From Myxococcus xanthus (lineage in GTDB: Bacteria > Myxococcota > Myxococcia > Myxococcales > Myxococcaceae), in the NCBI RefSeq assembly GCF_900106535.1, contig NZ_FNOH01000017.1:1-64000 (forward strand): a stretch of 64,000 nucleotides of DNA, read 5' to 3'. The notes under the pieces are model-generated. The model searched no databases, was not told where the DNA came from, and saw only the letters and a list, made by a program, of their open reading frames with translations. The position numbers and the translations under genes are program-made. Positions within the stretch are counted from its first letter, which is position 1. The number at the start of each line of letters is the position of its first letter. Of the stretch, positions 34,703-43,525 are shown in pieces.

Positions 34703-35674
34703 ATGCTCCCTTCCAGAGTCTTTCTTCTCATTCCTCTCATCATCCTCTTCGGTGTGTCCAGCGCGTGGGCACAGCCATACGAGCGTACACAATACGAAGG
34801 GCTGGAGCTGTGCCGTGGTGACAGGACCGTGACCTATGCGATGACCACCTCGGGTGGCCACCCGACCGCTGAAGAAAGGGCCGCGGTCACCGCCGCGTTC
34901 AACACCTGGAACCAGGCCGTGGCCAGTTGCTCGGACCTGGTGTTCACACCCGGCGAGGATGTGCCCCATCCCGCACCGCGACCTCTCGACGGGAAGATGC
35001 TGGTGACCTTCCGCCAGGTGAACTGCCCGGACATCGTCCCCGATGACGATGCCTGCTGGCAGAATGAATCGTGTCACGACAAGTATGACTGTTGGCCCTT
35101 CGCGCCAAGGGACGTCGTCGATGAGACGAGCTATTTCCGGGTGTCCACCGGTGAGATTCTCGGCACCGAGATCAGCCTCAACAACAGCAATGGCATGCTC
35201 ACCACGCTGGACGGTCCCCCCTGCGACGAGGGAGTCATCGAGCCCGGCTGCGTCATCGGAGATGTCCAGAGCCTGGTGACACGCTCCATCGGCGAGGGGC
35301 TGGGGCTCGCCCTGCTGACACGCACCGATTCCACGATGTCTCGTGTCCTGCCATGGGGCGATACGCAGAAGCGCATCATCGACCCAGGTACGCTCCAAGG
35401 CATCTGCGAGACCTACCCTCGAGGGCTGCCAACCCCCGGGTGCATCATCTCAACGGATGGCGGCGTCCCGGATGGAGGGGACGGCGTCCCGTCCGGCGAT
35501 GGTGGCGTGCAGGAGGCTGACGGTGGTGTCCCGGACGCTGGTGACAGCGTCCCTGACGGCGATGGCGGCGCTCCGTCCAAGTCTGGCTGCACCACCACCT
35601 CCTCGGTGCCACTCCTCGGAGCGCTCATGCTCCTGCTGGGGGCTCGACGCACTCGCCAACGCTCACGGGGCTGA
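34703..35674 (+). CDS. secreted matrixin-like pseudo-metalloprotease with MYXO-CTERM-like tail
   Basis: A 323-residue protein: signal peptide (FLLIPLIILFGVSSAWA), a metzincin-like domain, an Asp/Gly/Pro linker of repeated DGGVPD-type units, and a C-terminus (SGCTTTSSVPLLGALMLLLGARR) with Cys, hydrophobic segment and Arg cluster as in MYXO-CTERM sorting signals. In the matrixin fold the zinc site is HExGHxLGLxH; here residues 194-204 read RSIGEGLGLAL, so all three His and the Glu are gone, though the DSTM Met-turn segment remains. It is probably displayed on the cell surface but not a protease. Six-plus cysteines suggest disulfides. Confidence 0.72.
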   Translation: MLPSRVFLLIPLIILFGVSSAWAQPYERTQYEGLELCRGDRTVTYAMTTSGGHPTAEERAAVTAAFNTWNQAVASCSDLVFTPGEDVPHPAPRPLDGKMLVTFRQVNCPDIVPDDDACWQNESCHDKYDCWPFAPRDVVDETSYFRVSTGEILGTEISLNNSNGMLTTLDGPPCDEGVIEPGCVIGDVQSLVTRSIGEGLGLALLTRTDSTMSRVLPWGDTQKRIIDPGTLQGICETYPRGLPTPGCIISTDGGVPDGGDGVPSGDGGVQEADGGVPDAGDSVPDGDGGAPSKSGCTTTSSVPLLGALMLLLGARRTRQRSRG

Positions 35675-35688
35675 ACACGGGCACGAGG

Positions 35689-36061
35689 TTGCCGCTCCAG
35701 ATGACGGACGGGTTCTGGCAAGGCTGGACGGTGGCCTACAACGGCGCGGGCACCGTCTATCCCGCGACGGCCCCCGGGACACGTTCTTCATCGGCACCAA
35801 CGAAGGAGCGACGGACTCGCTGGTGCAGGTCACACCTGACGCGGGTGAACACGTCCACCGCGAATGTCCTGCTTGAGCAGCCCCGCGAAAGTCCACTTGC
35901 GGCGTCCTGGCCTTCCTCGGCTCCTGCCTCGCCGCCCCCTGGAGCACCATCCTCGCCTCCTCCTCGCCCGCTTGGGGGAGCACGGCGCGACAGGAGGTCC
36001 CCGGCGTGCCCCCATCGCCGATCCCATCGCGTCGACGAGGAGGCTGGGCGAGAATCGGGCC
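35689..36061 (+). pseudogene. decayed coding remnant and gap
   Basis: From 35689 a frame reads MTDGFWQGWTVAYNGAG, then after about 35780 the sense moves to another frame (TFFIGTNEGATDSLVQVTPDA). One or two frameshifts appear to have broken a secreted beta-rich protein. The rest of the gap up to 36061 shows no gene. Confidence 0.35.
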
Positions 36062-36580
36062 ATGCCGATCCTGCCGAAAGAGCGAGACCCGAGGCTGATC
36101 ACGATTCGTCGTGGCGGGAGCCTGACCGACGAGGACCACCACCTGCTCGCGGAGTGGGCTGCCCTCTGCGCGGAGCACGTCCTGCCCTTCTTCGAGAACG
36201 CGTGCCCGGAGGACGCGCGCCCCCGAGATGCCATCGCCGTGGGACGAGCGTGGATCAGGGGCGAAGTGCGGATGCGTGACGCCCACCAAACCGCGTTCGT
36301 GGCCAACGCCGCGGCTCGAGGGTTGCCTGACCCGGCCAGGTTCGCGGCTCTCGCGGCAGGCCAGGCGGTGGCCGTCGCCCACGTCGCTGCGCACTACTTG
36401 GGCGCGGCAGCGTACGCCATCCGGGCCGCCGCCGCTTCGGTCGCCGTGGGTAAGGCGGAAGGGGCCCGTCTGCAGGAGCTCGGATGGCAGCGGGAACGGC
36501 TCCCCGCCACCCTCCGAGAGCTGGTCCTCGAAGACCAGCGGACGCGGAACGACATCTGCTGGGGCGTCTTCACCGGGTGA
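36062..36580 (+). CDS. Imm5-like putative immunity protein
   Basis: A 172-residue, alanine-rich helical protein. The pattern LLAEWAALCAEHVLPFFENACPEDARPRDAI, shown here as two linked helices, and AVAHVAAHYLGAAAYAIRAA match the Imm5-like family by eye. Such proteins are predicted immunity partners of polymorphic toxins. No toxin gene adjoins it, only remnants, so it may be an orphan. The ATG at 36062 starts the conserved region; upstream frame is not coding. Confidence 0.65.
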   Translation: MPILPKERDPRLITIRRGGSLTDEDHHLLAEWAALCAEHVLPFFENACPEDARPRDAIAVGRAWIRGEVRMRDAHQTAFVANAAARGLPDPARFAALAAGQAVAVAHVAAHYLGAAAYAIRAAAASVAVGKAEGARLQELGWQRERLPATLRELVLEDQRTRNDICWGVFTG

Positions 36581-36820
36581 CGCAGGCCCGAGACTTCACG
36601 CATTCGCGGTGCCGGGCCGGATTGCGGCCGCCGGGAAGCCCGAGGAGCCGTACGGCCCGGTGAGAACGTGCGCCACCACCAGACGCTGGCCGTGCGCCTG
36701 GACGAAGTGCTCCGCCTCCACAGCGAGTTGGTGATGCGCGAGCGGCTGACGGTGCGGCGGGCGCGAACACCGGCTCGCGGCGATTCAGGAGGCGACGAGG
36801 TCCACCGCAATGAGACCAAC

Positions 36821-37000
36821 GGCGCGGGGCGCGAGCTCGAGGCCGAGACGCCCGTGGGGGCCACGGTGGTGCTGGACTACAACCGGGCCTACAACCCCAC
36901 TTGTGCCTTCTCCGCCTACAGCCTGTGCCCGCTGTCGCCGCGCCAGAACCGGCTTCCCTTGCGCGTGCCGGCAAGCGAGAAACGCCCGCAGAGTCAGTGA
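36821..37000 (+). pseudogene. C-terminal fragment of a DUF1684 protein
   Basis: The frame from about 36821 to the TGA at 36998-37000 encodes ETPVGATVVLDYNRAYNPTCAF, given here in overlapping parts, then CPLSPRQNRLPLRVPASEK. This is the conserved C-terminus of DUF1684 proteins. The N-terminal two-thirds is missing; the sequence before it (36590-36820) resembles nothing I recognise. Confidence 0.65.
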
Positions 37001-37034
37001 GCGCCGCGTCTCCCCTTCCGCTGTCGGAGGTCTG

Positions 37035-37775
37035 ATGATGAAGCCCCTGCACCTCGCCGTGCTCCGGATGCTGCCCGCGCTCTGTCTCGCGTGTGCCCAC
37101 CCGCCCCAGGCGCCCCGCGAGGCGCCGGTTGCTGCACCCGCGCTCACCTACGAGACCTACACCGTCGGAGCAGGCGAGCCCGAGGCGATGCTCGTCGCGC
37201 TGCACTACTCCGGGTCCACACCCGGGTTCTGGAGGCCGCTGCTCGAGGACTGGCGCACCCCGACCCGCGTCGTGCTTCCGCGCGGCCCGCACCCGCGCAG
37301 GGAGGGCTTCACCTGGTTCGCCGCCGGCCACGAGCAGAAGGTGACCGCGGAGAAGACCGCCGATGTGGCGCAGATGGCCGCGCGGCTCGCAGAGCTCATC
37401 CGCGAGCTGCGCGCCGCACACCCCCGCATCCGCCGCGTCGCCGTGACGGGCTTCTCCTACGGCGGAGACCTCGCCTGGGCGCTCGCGCTGCGCCACCCGG
37501 AGCAGGTGGATGTCGCGGTGCCCATGGGCTCGCGCTTGCTCGGAGACCCCACGCCCGGTGCACCGGCCACGCGGCGCGTGTGGGTGCTGCAAGGCGAAGT
37601 CGACCCCATCATCACTGCCCCGCAGACCGCGGCGCGCGTGGACGCACTGAAGGCAGCCGGTGTCCCCATCGACGTGAAGGTCTACCCTGGCCTCGGCCAC
37701 GACTTCTCACCGCAGCTCATCGAAGACTGGCGCACCTTCCTGCAGCAGCAGCTGCGCACGGAGGCGCAGCGATGA
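37035..37775 (+). CDS. alpha/beta hydrolase lipoprotein, phospholipase/carboxylesterase-like
   Basis: A 246-residue protein with a lipoprotein-like start (MLPALCLACAH). The nucleophile elbow is VTGFSYGGDLAWAL, the acid is in LQGEVDPIITAPQ, and the His is in YPGLGHDFSPQL, giving a complete triad in the dienelactone hydrolase / Abhydrolase_2 order. CGGAGG precedes the ATGATG start pair. It overlaps the GST gene by ATGA, so the two are coupled. Substrate unknown; membrane-anchored esterase is likely. Confidence 0.8.
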   Translation: MMKPLHLAVLRMLPALCLACAHPPQAPREAPVAAPALTYETYTVGAGEPEAMLVALHYSGSTPGFWRPLLEDWRTPTRVVLPRGPHPRREGFTWFAAGHEQKVTAEKTADVAQMAARLAELIRELRAAHPRIRRVAVTGFSYGGDLAWALALRHPEQVDVAVPMGSRLLGDPTPGAPATRRVWVLQGEVDPIITAPQTAARVDALKAAGVPIDVKVYPGLGHDFSPQLIEDWRTFLQQQLRTEAQR

Positions 37776-38539
37776 CGTGGACCCTGGTTGGCGAGGCCGC
37801 TTCTCCCTGGTCCGAAAAGGCCCGCTGGGCGCTGGACCACCACCGCCTCGCGTATGCGTACCGCGAGCACTACCCGCTCATCGGCGAACTCTCGCTGCGG
37901 CTGCGGGCGCGGCGGCTGAAGGGCCGCGTGAGCACGCCCATGCTGCTCACGCCCGAAGGCCCGCTCATCGACTCCTTCCACATCGCCCGCTACGCGGACG
38001 CGCACGGCAGCGCGCCCACGCTCTTTCCGGCCGAGCACGCCGAGGAGATCGCCGCCTGGAACGCCCGCAGCGAGGCCGCGCTCGGCGCGGCGCGAGTGCG
38101 CTACCTCGACCGGCTCGCGAACGACCGCGCCGCGAAGCTGGAGCAGCAGCCACCCGCCTTCCCTGGTTTCGTGCGCCAGCTCTCGGTGCCCGCGGTGGAC
38201 CTCGCCATGACCTTCCTGCGCAGGAAGTACGGGATGCCGGACAGCACGGCGGCGGAGGCCACGCTGGTATTCGAGTTGGAGGCGCTGCAGCGTGCGCTCG
38301 CGGGCGGCAAGCGCCACCTCGTCGCGAACCGCCTCACCTACGCGGACCTCGCGATGGCGGTGACGCTGCAGTTCGTGTCACCCGTGGACGGCGGGCACAT
38401 CGCGGTAGGCCCCGCCACGCGCGCGGCGGGCATCCACCCACAACTGTGCGCGCGCTATCCGGACATCGTCGCCTGGCGCGACGCGCTCTACGCGCGGCAC
38501 CGGCGCAGCGAGCAGCCCGCCGAGCCCGTCCAGGAGTAG
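37772..38539 (+). CDS. glutathione S-transferase family protein
   Basis: A 255-residue protein with a thioredoxin-like N-terminal domain: WTLVGEAASPWSEKARWALDHHRL, where SPWSEK is the active-site position with Ser in place of a typical Cys or Tyr. VSTPMLLTPEGPLIDSFHIARY carries the cis-Pro and glutathione-binding Ser. The C-terminal half is helical. It is coupled to the esterase gene. Detoxification or a role in an ester-linked pathway are both possible. Confidence 0.8.
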   Translation: MTWTLVGEAASPWSEKARWALDHHRLAYAYREHYPLIGELSLRLRARRLKGRVSTPMLLTPEGPLIDSFHIARYADAHGSAPTLFPAEHAEEIAAWNARSEAALGAARVRYLDRLANDRAAKLEQQPPAFPGFVRQLSVPAVDLAMTFLRRKYGMPDSTAAEATLVFELEALQRALAGGKRHLVANRLTYADLAMAVTLQFVSPVDGGHIAVGPATRAAGIHPQLCARYPDIVAWRDALYARHRRSEQPAEPVQE

Positions 38540-38556
38540 CGTGCCTGCCCCCACCT

Positions 38557-39588
38557 TCAGCGTCCGGCGTCGAAGCCCTCGAGCACGCCGGCCACGTTGA
38601 GGCCGAGGTCCTCCACCGCGTAGCCGCCCTCCTGCACGAACACCGTGGGCAGCCTCAACTGCGCGAGGCGCCGGCCCATGAGAGGGAAGTGCTCGCGCTC
38701 GAGCGCGAAGGCGCTGATGGGGTCTCCCACGTAGGTGTCCACGCCCAGCGACACCACCAGCGCATCCGGGCCGAAGCGGGCCACGGCGTCCAGCGCGGAG
38801 TCGAGCGCGGCGCTGTACTGCGCCCAGGTGGTGCCGCGCGGCAGCGGGAAGTTGTGGGTGAAGCCCTCGCCGGCGCCGGCCCCGCGTTCGTCGGCGTAGC
38901 CGAGGAAGTAGGGGTACTCCGTCTCCGGCGTGCCGTGCAGCGAGACGACGAGTACGTCGGCGCGCTCCCAGAAGATGTCCTGGGTGCCGTTGCCGTGGTG
39001 GTAGTCCACGTCCAGCACCGCCACGCGCGCGCAGCCGCGCTCGCGCAGGTGCTGCGCCGCCAGCGCCGCGTTGTTGAGGAAGCAGTAGCCGCCGTAGGTG
39101 GAGTGACCCGCGTGGTGCCCCGGAGGTCGGCACAGCGCGTAGGCGCTGCGCTCCCCCTCCGCCACCCAGGCCGCGGCCGTCAGCGCGCACTGCGCGGCGG
39201 CGAAGGCGGCGTCCCAGGTGCCCTGGACGATGGGCGTTCCGGCGTCGAAGGCGTAGTAGCCCATCTGTCCGTTGATGCCGGAGGGCAGGTGGTCGCGGCG
39301 CATGCCCCGCGCCGGAAAGCCGCTCGGCAGCATGAAGCCCTGCTTGCCGATGGCCCTCCACTGCGCGTGCGCGGTGCGCAGGAACTCCACGAAGCCGGCG
39401 TCGTGCACGCCCCACAGCGACTCCAGTCCGAAGGCCTGCGGCTCGCTCACCTCCAGGCCGGCCTGCCTCACCGCCTGCAGGATGAAGTCCGCGCGCGCGG
39501 GCATCTCGAAGCAGGGCACCAGCTCACCTCGGTGCAACTCCATGCCGCCGTCGTGAAGGGCGTGCCGCGGGGAATGAACGACTCGCAT
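38557..39588 (-). CDS. histone deacetylase family protein (acetylpolyamine amidohydrolase-like)
   Basis: A 343-residue class II HDAC-fold enzyme. Catalytic and zinc-site blocks are visible: CRPPGHHAGHSTYGG, VLDVDYHHGNGTQDIF, LVVSLGVDTYVGDP and FVQEGGYAV. It probably deacetylates acetylpolyamines or other small acetyl-amines. The start MRVVHSPRHALHDGG fits the family; seven codons of frame upstream are ignored. It is convergent with the GST gene. Confidence 0.88.
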   Translation of the reverse strand: MRVVHSPRHALHDGGMELHRGELVPCFEMPARADFILQAVRQAGLEVSEPQAFGLESLWGVHDAGFVEFLRTAHAQWRAIGKQGFMLPSGFPARGMRRDHLPSGINGQMGYYAFDAGTPIVQGTWDAAFAAAQCALTAAAWVAEGERSAYALCRPPGHHAGHSTYGGYCFLNNAALAAQHLRERGCARVAVLDVDYHHGNGTQDIFWERADVLVVSLHGTPETEYPYFLGYADERGAGAGEGFTHNFPLPRGTTWAQYSAALDSALDAVARFGPDALVVSLGVDTYVGDPISAFALEREHFPLMGRRLAQLRLPTVFVQEGGYAVEDLGLNVAGVLEGFDAGR

Positions 39589-39661
39589 CGGAATGGCTCC
39601 AGGTTGCACGTGCGCCGTGCCAGCACAAGACGTTACAGGACCTTCGTAACGATGGCGTGAC

Positions 39662-39784
39662 GCGCTCAGCCGGGTACTCGCCCGCCGGGAGGTCCAGCTT
39701 CTTCACGAAGCCGAGCACGTCCGTAGAGAACGCGAGGGCCTTGGCCTGCTCCTCCATGAGCACGCCGCTCAGCGTCACCTTCAT
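39662..39784 (-). pseudogene. 5' fragment of a VOC (glyoxalase/bleomycin resistance) protein
   Basis: The first 41 codons read MKVTLSGVLMEEQAKALAFS, then TDVLGFVKKLDLPAGEYPAER. This is the first beta-alpha-beta unit of VOC-family proteins. After that the sequence is unrelated, so about two-thirds of the gene is lost. The frame begins upstream at 39820, but the family start is at 39784. Confidence 0.65.
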
Positions 39785-39892
39785 CGCCACCTCCGAGTGG
39801 TGGGATCGCCCTTCTCTCATCGGCCGGAAAGTGGCGCCGCGTCAGCCGCTGCCTCTAGGGTTCCCCGCACCTGCTTCCCGAGGACCCTCGCC

Positions 39893-40330
39893 ATGACGCT
39901 CACGACCGCCCTGCTCCTGCTCACCCTCGGCGCCGCGCCGGCCCAGCCCGCCGCGAAGAAGTTCGAGTTCGACAGGCACTACCTCGTCCTACTCGAGCGA
40001 GTACCTGGCGCCAAGAAGCTGCCGGAGGCCGAGCTGGCGCAGCTGCAGAAAGAGCACCTCGCGCACCTCACGCGCATGGGGGAGAGCGGCAAGATGGTGC
40101 TCGCGGGCCCCTTCGATGAGCAGGACGACGTGGGCATGCGCGGCGCGTGCATCTACCGCACCGCCACCAAGGCGGAGGCGAAGCAACTCGCCGAGCAGGA
40201 CCCGATGGTAAAGGCGGGCCGGCTGAAGGTGCAGGTCATGGCCTGGTACACGGAGAAGGGCTACCTGGCGTTCCCCAAGGCCCCACCCGTCGAGGATGCC
40301 AAGGACGTGGCAAAGGACGCGGGCAAGTAG
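39893..40330 (+). CDS. secreted YCII-domain protein
   Basis: A 145-residue protein with a signal peptide (LTTALLLLTLGAAPA). The mature domain has the YCII pattern: HYLVLLERVPGAKKL, LAHLTRMGESGKMVLAGPFD and KAGRLKVQVMAWY, a ferredoxin-like fold with the conserved His and Asp. YCII proteins are thought to bind small molecules or have dehalogenase-like activity; an exported one is uncommon. Its C-terminus is Asp/Lys-rich. Confidence 0.75.
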   Translation: MTLTTALLLLTLGAAPAQPAAKKFEFDRHYLVLLERVPGAKKLPEAELAQLQKEHLAHLTRMGESGKMVLAGPFDEQDDVGMRGACIYRTATKAEAKQLAEQDPMVKAGRLKVQVMAWYTEKGYLAFPKAPPVEDAKDVAKDAGK

Positions 40331-40485
40331 CGCCCACGCAGGCGGGCCACCTCCGCCCCGCCCCCGCTCCACTCGCGGTGTCCTCTCCCTCCTCGGTCCC
40401 TGCCCGCCCCGGCCCGGGGCGCCATGCTCGCTTCCTCTGCTCCCGCTTCGGGAAGCGCCTGACCCAAGAGCAGAATCCGGGCAGA

Positions 40486-41289
40486 ATGGCGCGCATGCAC
40501 ATGAGCGCCCTGTTGATGGTGGCACTGCTCGCGGCTCCTGCCCAGCCGCTCACGTGGAAGGTGACAGGAGCGGACGTCACGTTCGAGATGTCCGCGAAGG
40601 ACCTACGCGCCCTGCGCGATGGCAAGGAGGTGTTCGGCCTGCAGTCACGCCAGGCAGACTTCCTCTCCAACTTCAAGGCCGAGGAGGGCACCAACACCTT
40701 CGGCTGGGAGGGCTCCCAGTCCTTGAAGGTGCTGTCGGTGGTGGGCCCCTGGGTGAGCTACGAGAATTCGGACTCGGGCTTCACCGGGGGCGCGCACCCG
40801 TACGCGAGCACGTCCTACGTCACCGAGGACGTGACGAAGCCCAAGGGCGCCTTCTCGCTGCTGAGCGTGTTTCCCGAGAAAGACGTGGTCGCGGCGCTCA
40901 AGGCGGACCGCTTCATCCGCAAGCACATCCATGATGAGGCGGCGTTCAAGGACGCCAGGACGGTGGATGCGCTGATGCAGAGCCTGGAGCCCGGCGAGGA
41001 CTGCGTGGGCTTCGACTCAGGTGGGCTCGAGTCCGTGAAGCGCTCGGTCGCGTTCCACCACATCGAGGGTAACAAGGTCGCCGTGCGCATCTCGTTCGGC
41101 TACGCCGCCGAGGCGTGCCGGGGGCGGAGCTTCGTGGTGGGCGTGCTGTTGACCATCTCCGCGGAACTGCGGCCAGCGCTCAAGCGCGCGGCCCGGCGGG
41201 AAGAGGGCTTCCTGATGAAGGATGCGAAGGCGGTGAAGGCCCCTTCCGTGCACTTCACGTGGGAGTCGCCCGAACCGAAGCAGGAGTGA
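40486..41289 (+). CDS. secreted protein, DUF3298-like
   Basis: A 267-residue protein with a signal peptide (SALLMVALLAAPAQP). The middle, SGFTGGAHPYASTSYVTED followed by FSLLSVFPEKDVVAALK, matches the DUF3298/RsiV-type extracellular domain pattern (GGAH, then a strand and helix). Three cysteines are present. Function unknown; the RsiV relatives bind lysozyme, but there is no transmembrane anchor here. Start may also be the Met at 40495. Confidence 0.7.
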   Translation: MARMHMSALLMVALLAAPAQPLTWKVTGADVTFEMSAKDLRALRDGKEVFGLQSRQADFLSNFKAEEGTNTFGWEGSQSLKVLSVVGPWVSYENSDSGFTGGAHPYASTSYVTEDVTKPKGAFSLLSVFPEKDVVAALKADRFIRKHIHDEAAFKDARTVDALMQSLEPGEDCVGFDSGGLESVKRSVAFHHIEGNKVAVRISFGYAAEACRGRSFVVGVLLTISAELRPALKRAARREEGFLMKDAKAVKAPSVHFTWESPEPKQE

Positions 41290-41324
41290 GTGAGTCGGGA
41301 GAGCACCCTGGCGCCAGCCCTCGG

Positions 41325-41665
41325 CGAGGCAGTCCAGGTCCCTGGCGGTCGGAAGCGGAGCTGCTCCAGGCCCGCGCGCATGTCCTCGACGTCACGGTGG
41401 CCGTAGACGCCAGCCGTAACGGTGGTCGAGGAGTACCCGAGGATGCGCTGCACCACCGCCAGCGGCGCACGTCAGCCTTGGGAGCGTGCTCGACGTGTCC
41501 ACAGCGGCGGCACTTGTCGACTCCCCCTCGACAAGCTGGGCCCGGTTCATCGCTGACCGGAGCAACGCGGCAAGGTCCACGTACGGCCGTGGCGAACAGC
41601 ACCGCCACTCGGGAGGCACCTGGGCAAGCACCGGCGCTACCTCCTCGGCCTTGAGAAAGGACGAG
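41325..41665 (-). pseudogene. decayed tyrosine recombinase (integrase)
   Basis: On the minus strand, EEVAPVLAQVPPEW (about 41663-41610) matches the start of the catalytic domain of myxobacterial tyrosine recombinases. FATAVRG follows only after a frame change. The C-terminal part (41456-41330) gives VQRILGYSSTTVTAGVYGHR, with the LGHSS box altered to LGYSS and the nucleophilic Tyr in VYGH. The middle region with the first catalytic Arg cannot be found intact. It is a dead integrase, next to the DUF3175 gene. Confidence 0.65.
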
Positions 41666-41673
41666 GCATCGCA

Positions 41674-42033
41674 TCAGGCGGGTGGTGTGCCCTTCGTCGG
41701 CCGGCCGTAGAGTCTCCGAAGCTCATCCTTGGCTTGCTCGAGGGCCTGCCGCCTTTCCGGCGTCAGGCCGCGGCCCGCTCGGTTTTCGAAGAACGTGAGC
41801 ATCGACATGGCGGACTGGAAAGGTGAAGCCTTCCGTCGGCTGCTTTGTTCCGCCGAGCGTTTCAGTGAGCGGGCCATGTCTTTCGGGCCCCGCGTGAAGA
41901 CTCCCTCTTCGAGGTCGAGCGCGTTGCTTCGCTCCGTCACGTCGCGGGACCATCGGCGTTCCTGCTGGCCTTCACCCGGCTCGCGCTGGTGACGCGCGGG
42001 CCTCGGGGCTCGCTGAGACGGCGGAGTGGGCAT
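41674..42033 (-). CDS. DUF3175 family protein
   Basis: A 119-residue basic protein. Conserved blocks of the family are RWSRDVTERSNALDLEEGVF, ARSLKRSAEQSSRRKASPF, SAMSMLTFFENRAGRGL and LEQAKDELRRLYGR. The family is widespread in Proteobacteria with unknown function. The ATG at 42033 avoids a long arginine-rich upstream frame. It may have been carried with the neighbouring dead integrase. Confidence 0.75.
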   Translation of the reverse strand: MPTPPSQRAPRPARHQREPGEGQQERRWSRDVTERSNALDLEEGVFTRGPKDMARSLKRSAEQSSRRKASPFQSAMSMLTFFENRAGRGLTPERRQALEQAKDELRRLYGRPTKGTPPA

Positions 42034-42604
42034 CCCGGGCGTTTCCGGTGACTTCGAACCGCGGCCCGCGACCTCTGCCTGGGTCGGGCGTGCCCGCCGG
42101 GATGTTCCCTTGCTTGTGCTCACGTCCAAGGACTCCGGAATGCGGTGTCGCCTCGGAGCACACGGGCCGCGCGGCCCGTGGCCTCCAAGCAGACGATGCG
42201 AGGTGGGTTGGCTGGTGTCGCCGGGTCCTGGACGTTGCGTCCCTCGTCCCGGCACCAGCAGGCCACACCCCGTCTGTCGTGATGCTGTTCATGGCATGAG
42301 GCGTCGACAGGCTCAAGGTTCCGCGCGGCGCTGGAGCGGCCGACTCACGAGGGCCTTCGGAAGCGGCTGCCTGGCTCGTCGGCCCGCTCGCTCAATGCGG
42401 TTCACGCCTCGCGAGGAGCCCACGCCAGCGTCGGCCGCGGGCACTCCGATGGCTTGCCGCAGCATGAGAGGTGATTGTTTTTGTCACTTCTCTGCCGAGC
42501 GCATATCGCGAATCGCTCGCTTCACCGTCGGCCGGACGCGTCGCGCTCGCGATCGGCTGGGGCGAGCAGCCCCGCGACCGCGAGCGCACGGAACGCCGGG
42601 GCGC
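42034..42604. other. gene-free gap with one inverted repeat
   Basis: Nothing coding is recognised. GAGAGGTGA (42466-42474) and TCACTTCTC (42484-42492) form a hairpin with one wobble pair around a T-rich loop; function unknown. The gap is bounded by the DUF3175 gene and a secreted-protein gene. Confidence 0.4.
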
Positions 42605-43525
42605 TTACGGGGTCGGCGGCACGATCTCGCGTGCCGAGGGGTAGGCGAAGTCGACCCGCCGCCAGCCATCCACGCGGAACGTCGTCTCCAAGCCGGCCCA
42701 CGTGGCCGCCCGATTGTAGTGACCGGTGCTCTCGCCGTCGCGGTCGTGCCATTCGGTGAAGAGCCGGAACTCGTTACGCGGCGTGCCGGAGGCGTCGAAG
42801 GGATTGGTGTCGAGGAACAGCAGGTTTCGGGTGCCGCCCTCGACCAGATACGAGACCACCTTCACGCCGAGCCAGCGGCCTTCCTGCAGCTGGTAGTCGA
42901 AGTAGGGCGTGAGCGAGAGGTGGTCGTAGGTCGGGTGGTCGAGCTCGCGGTAGGCCTGGGGCGAGACGCCGCCGAACGGGACGTCCATGCCGACGCAGCT
43001 CGAGCGCGCTACCTCGGGCTTCGTGTGCTGGCCGCCGCGCATCTTCCAGGACATGGAGTGGTGCGTGCCGTTGTCCTCGTGGACGCGCACGTAGACGGTG
43101 GCCTCGAAGTTCAGGAGATCGTCGGGGCTGCCGATGAAGCCGTTCTCAATGGCGCCGTCACGCCAGGTGAAGGACTGCTCGCCGCCGCTGGGACGGAGGT
43201 GGAGCCGCACCGTCTTTCCGGCGGGCTTGCCGCTCGCGTACGTGACGCGGTGGCCTGGGGTCGACCAGTAGGGGACGCCGGCTTCGAGGCCGGGCGTGGC
43301 CTCGTCGCCTTTCATGTTGAAGAATGGCTCGGAGTCGGAGGGGTCGCCGTCGCCGAGGTAGAAACTGCTGCCGGAGGGCTCGGAGGGGAACAACATCCCC
43401 ACTCCGTCCGGACCGACCTCCGCCACGGGAGCGGGAGGAGTGGCCGGGGCGGCGAGCGCCGGAGCGGCGGTGCCAATGACAAGCGCGGAGATGAACGAAG
43501 CTCTGAAGAAGTTTGGGATCGTCAT
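42605..43525 (-). CDS. secreted protein of unknown function
   Basis: A 306-residue protein with a signal peptide (FISALVIGTAAPALAAP). The mature domain is beta-rich with conserved-looking aromatic and acidic stretches (YWSTPGHRVTYASG, TYDHLSLTPYFDYQLQEG, FRLFTEWHDRDGESTGHYN), like a jelly-roll polysaccharide lyase or carbohydrate-binding protein. I cannot name the family. No Shine-Dalgarno stands out. Confidence 0.65.
   Translation of the reverse strand: MTIPNFFRASFISALVIGTAAPALAAPATPPAPVAEVGPDGVGMLFPSEPSGSSFYLGDGDPSDSEPFFNMKGDEATPGLEAGVPYWSTPGHRVTYASGKPAGKTVRLHLRPSGGEQSFTWRDGAIENGFIGSPDDLLNFEATVYVRVHEDNGTHHSMSWKMRGGQHTKPEVARSSCVGMDVPFGGVSPQAYRELDHPTYDHLSLTPYFDYQLQEGRWLGVKVVSYLVEGGTRNLLFLDTNPFDASGTPRNEFRLFTEWHDRDGESTGHYNRAATWAGLETTFRVDGWRRVDFAYPSAREIVPPTP

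Noticed and set aside
34274-35398. 374-codon minus-strand frame as a full gene
   Set aside because: Only its last third (below 34640) looks like protein; the rest is antisense to the MYXO-CTERM gene, so it is recorded as a fragment.
36062-36580. toxin-immunity locus
   Set aside because: No toxin domain or delivery-system gene adjoins the Imm5-like gene.
37777-39660. 627-codon plus-strand frame
   Set aside because: Covers the GST and the deacetylase genes in a different frame or strand; Arg/Ala-rich nonsense.
34199-42604. prophage
   Set aside because: Only a dead integrase is present; no capsid, portal, terminase or tail genes.
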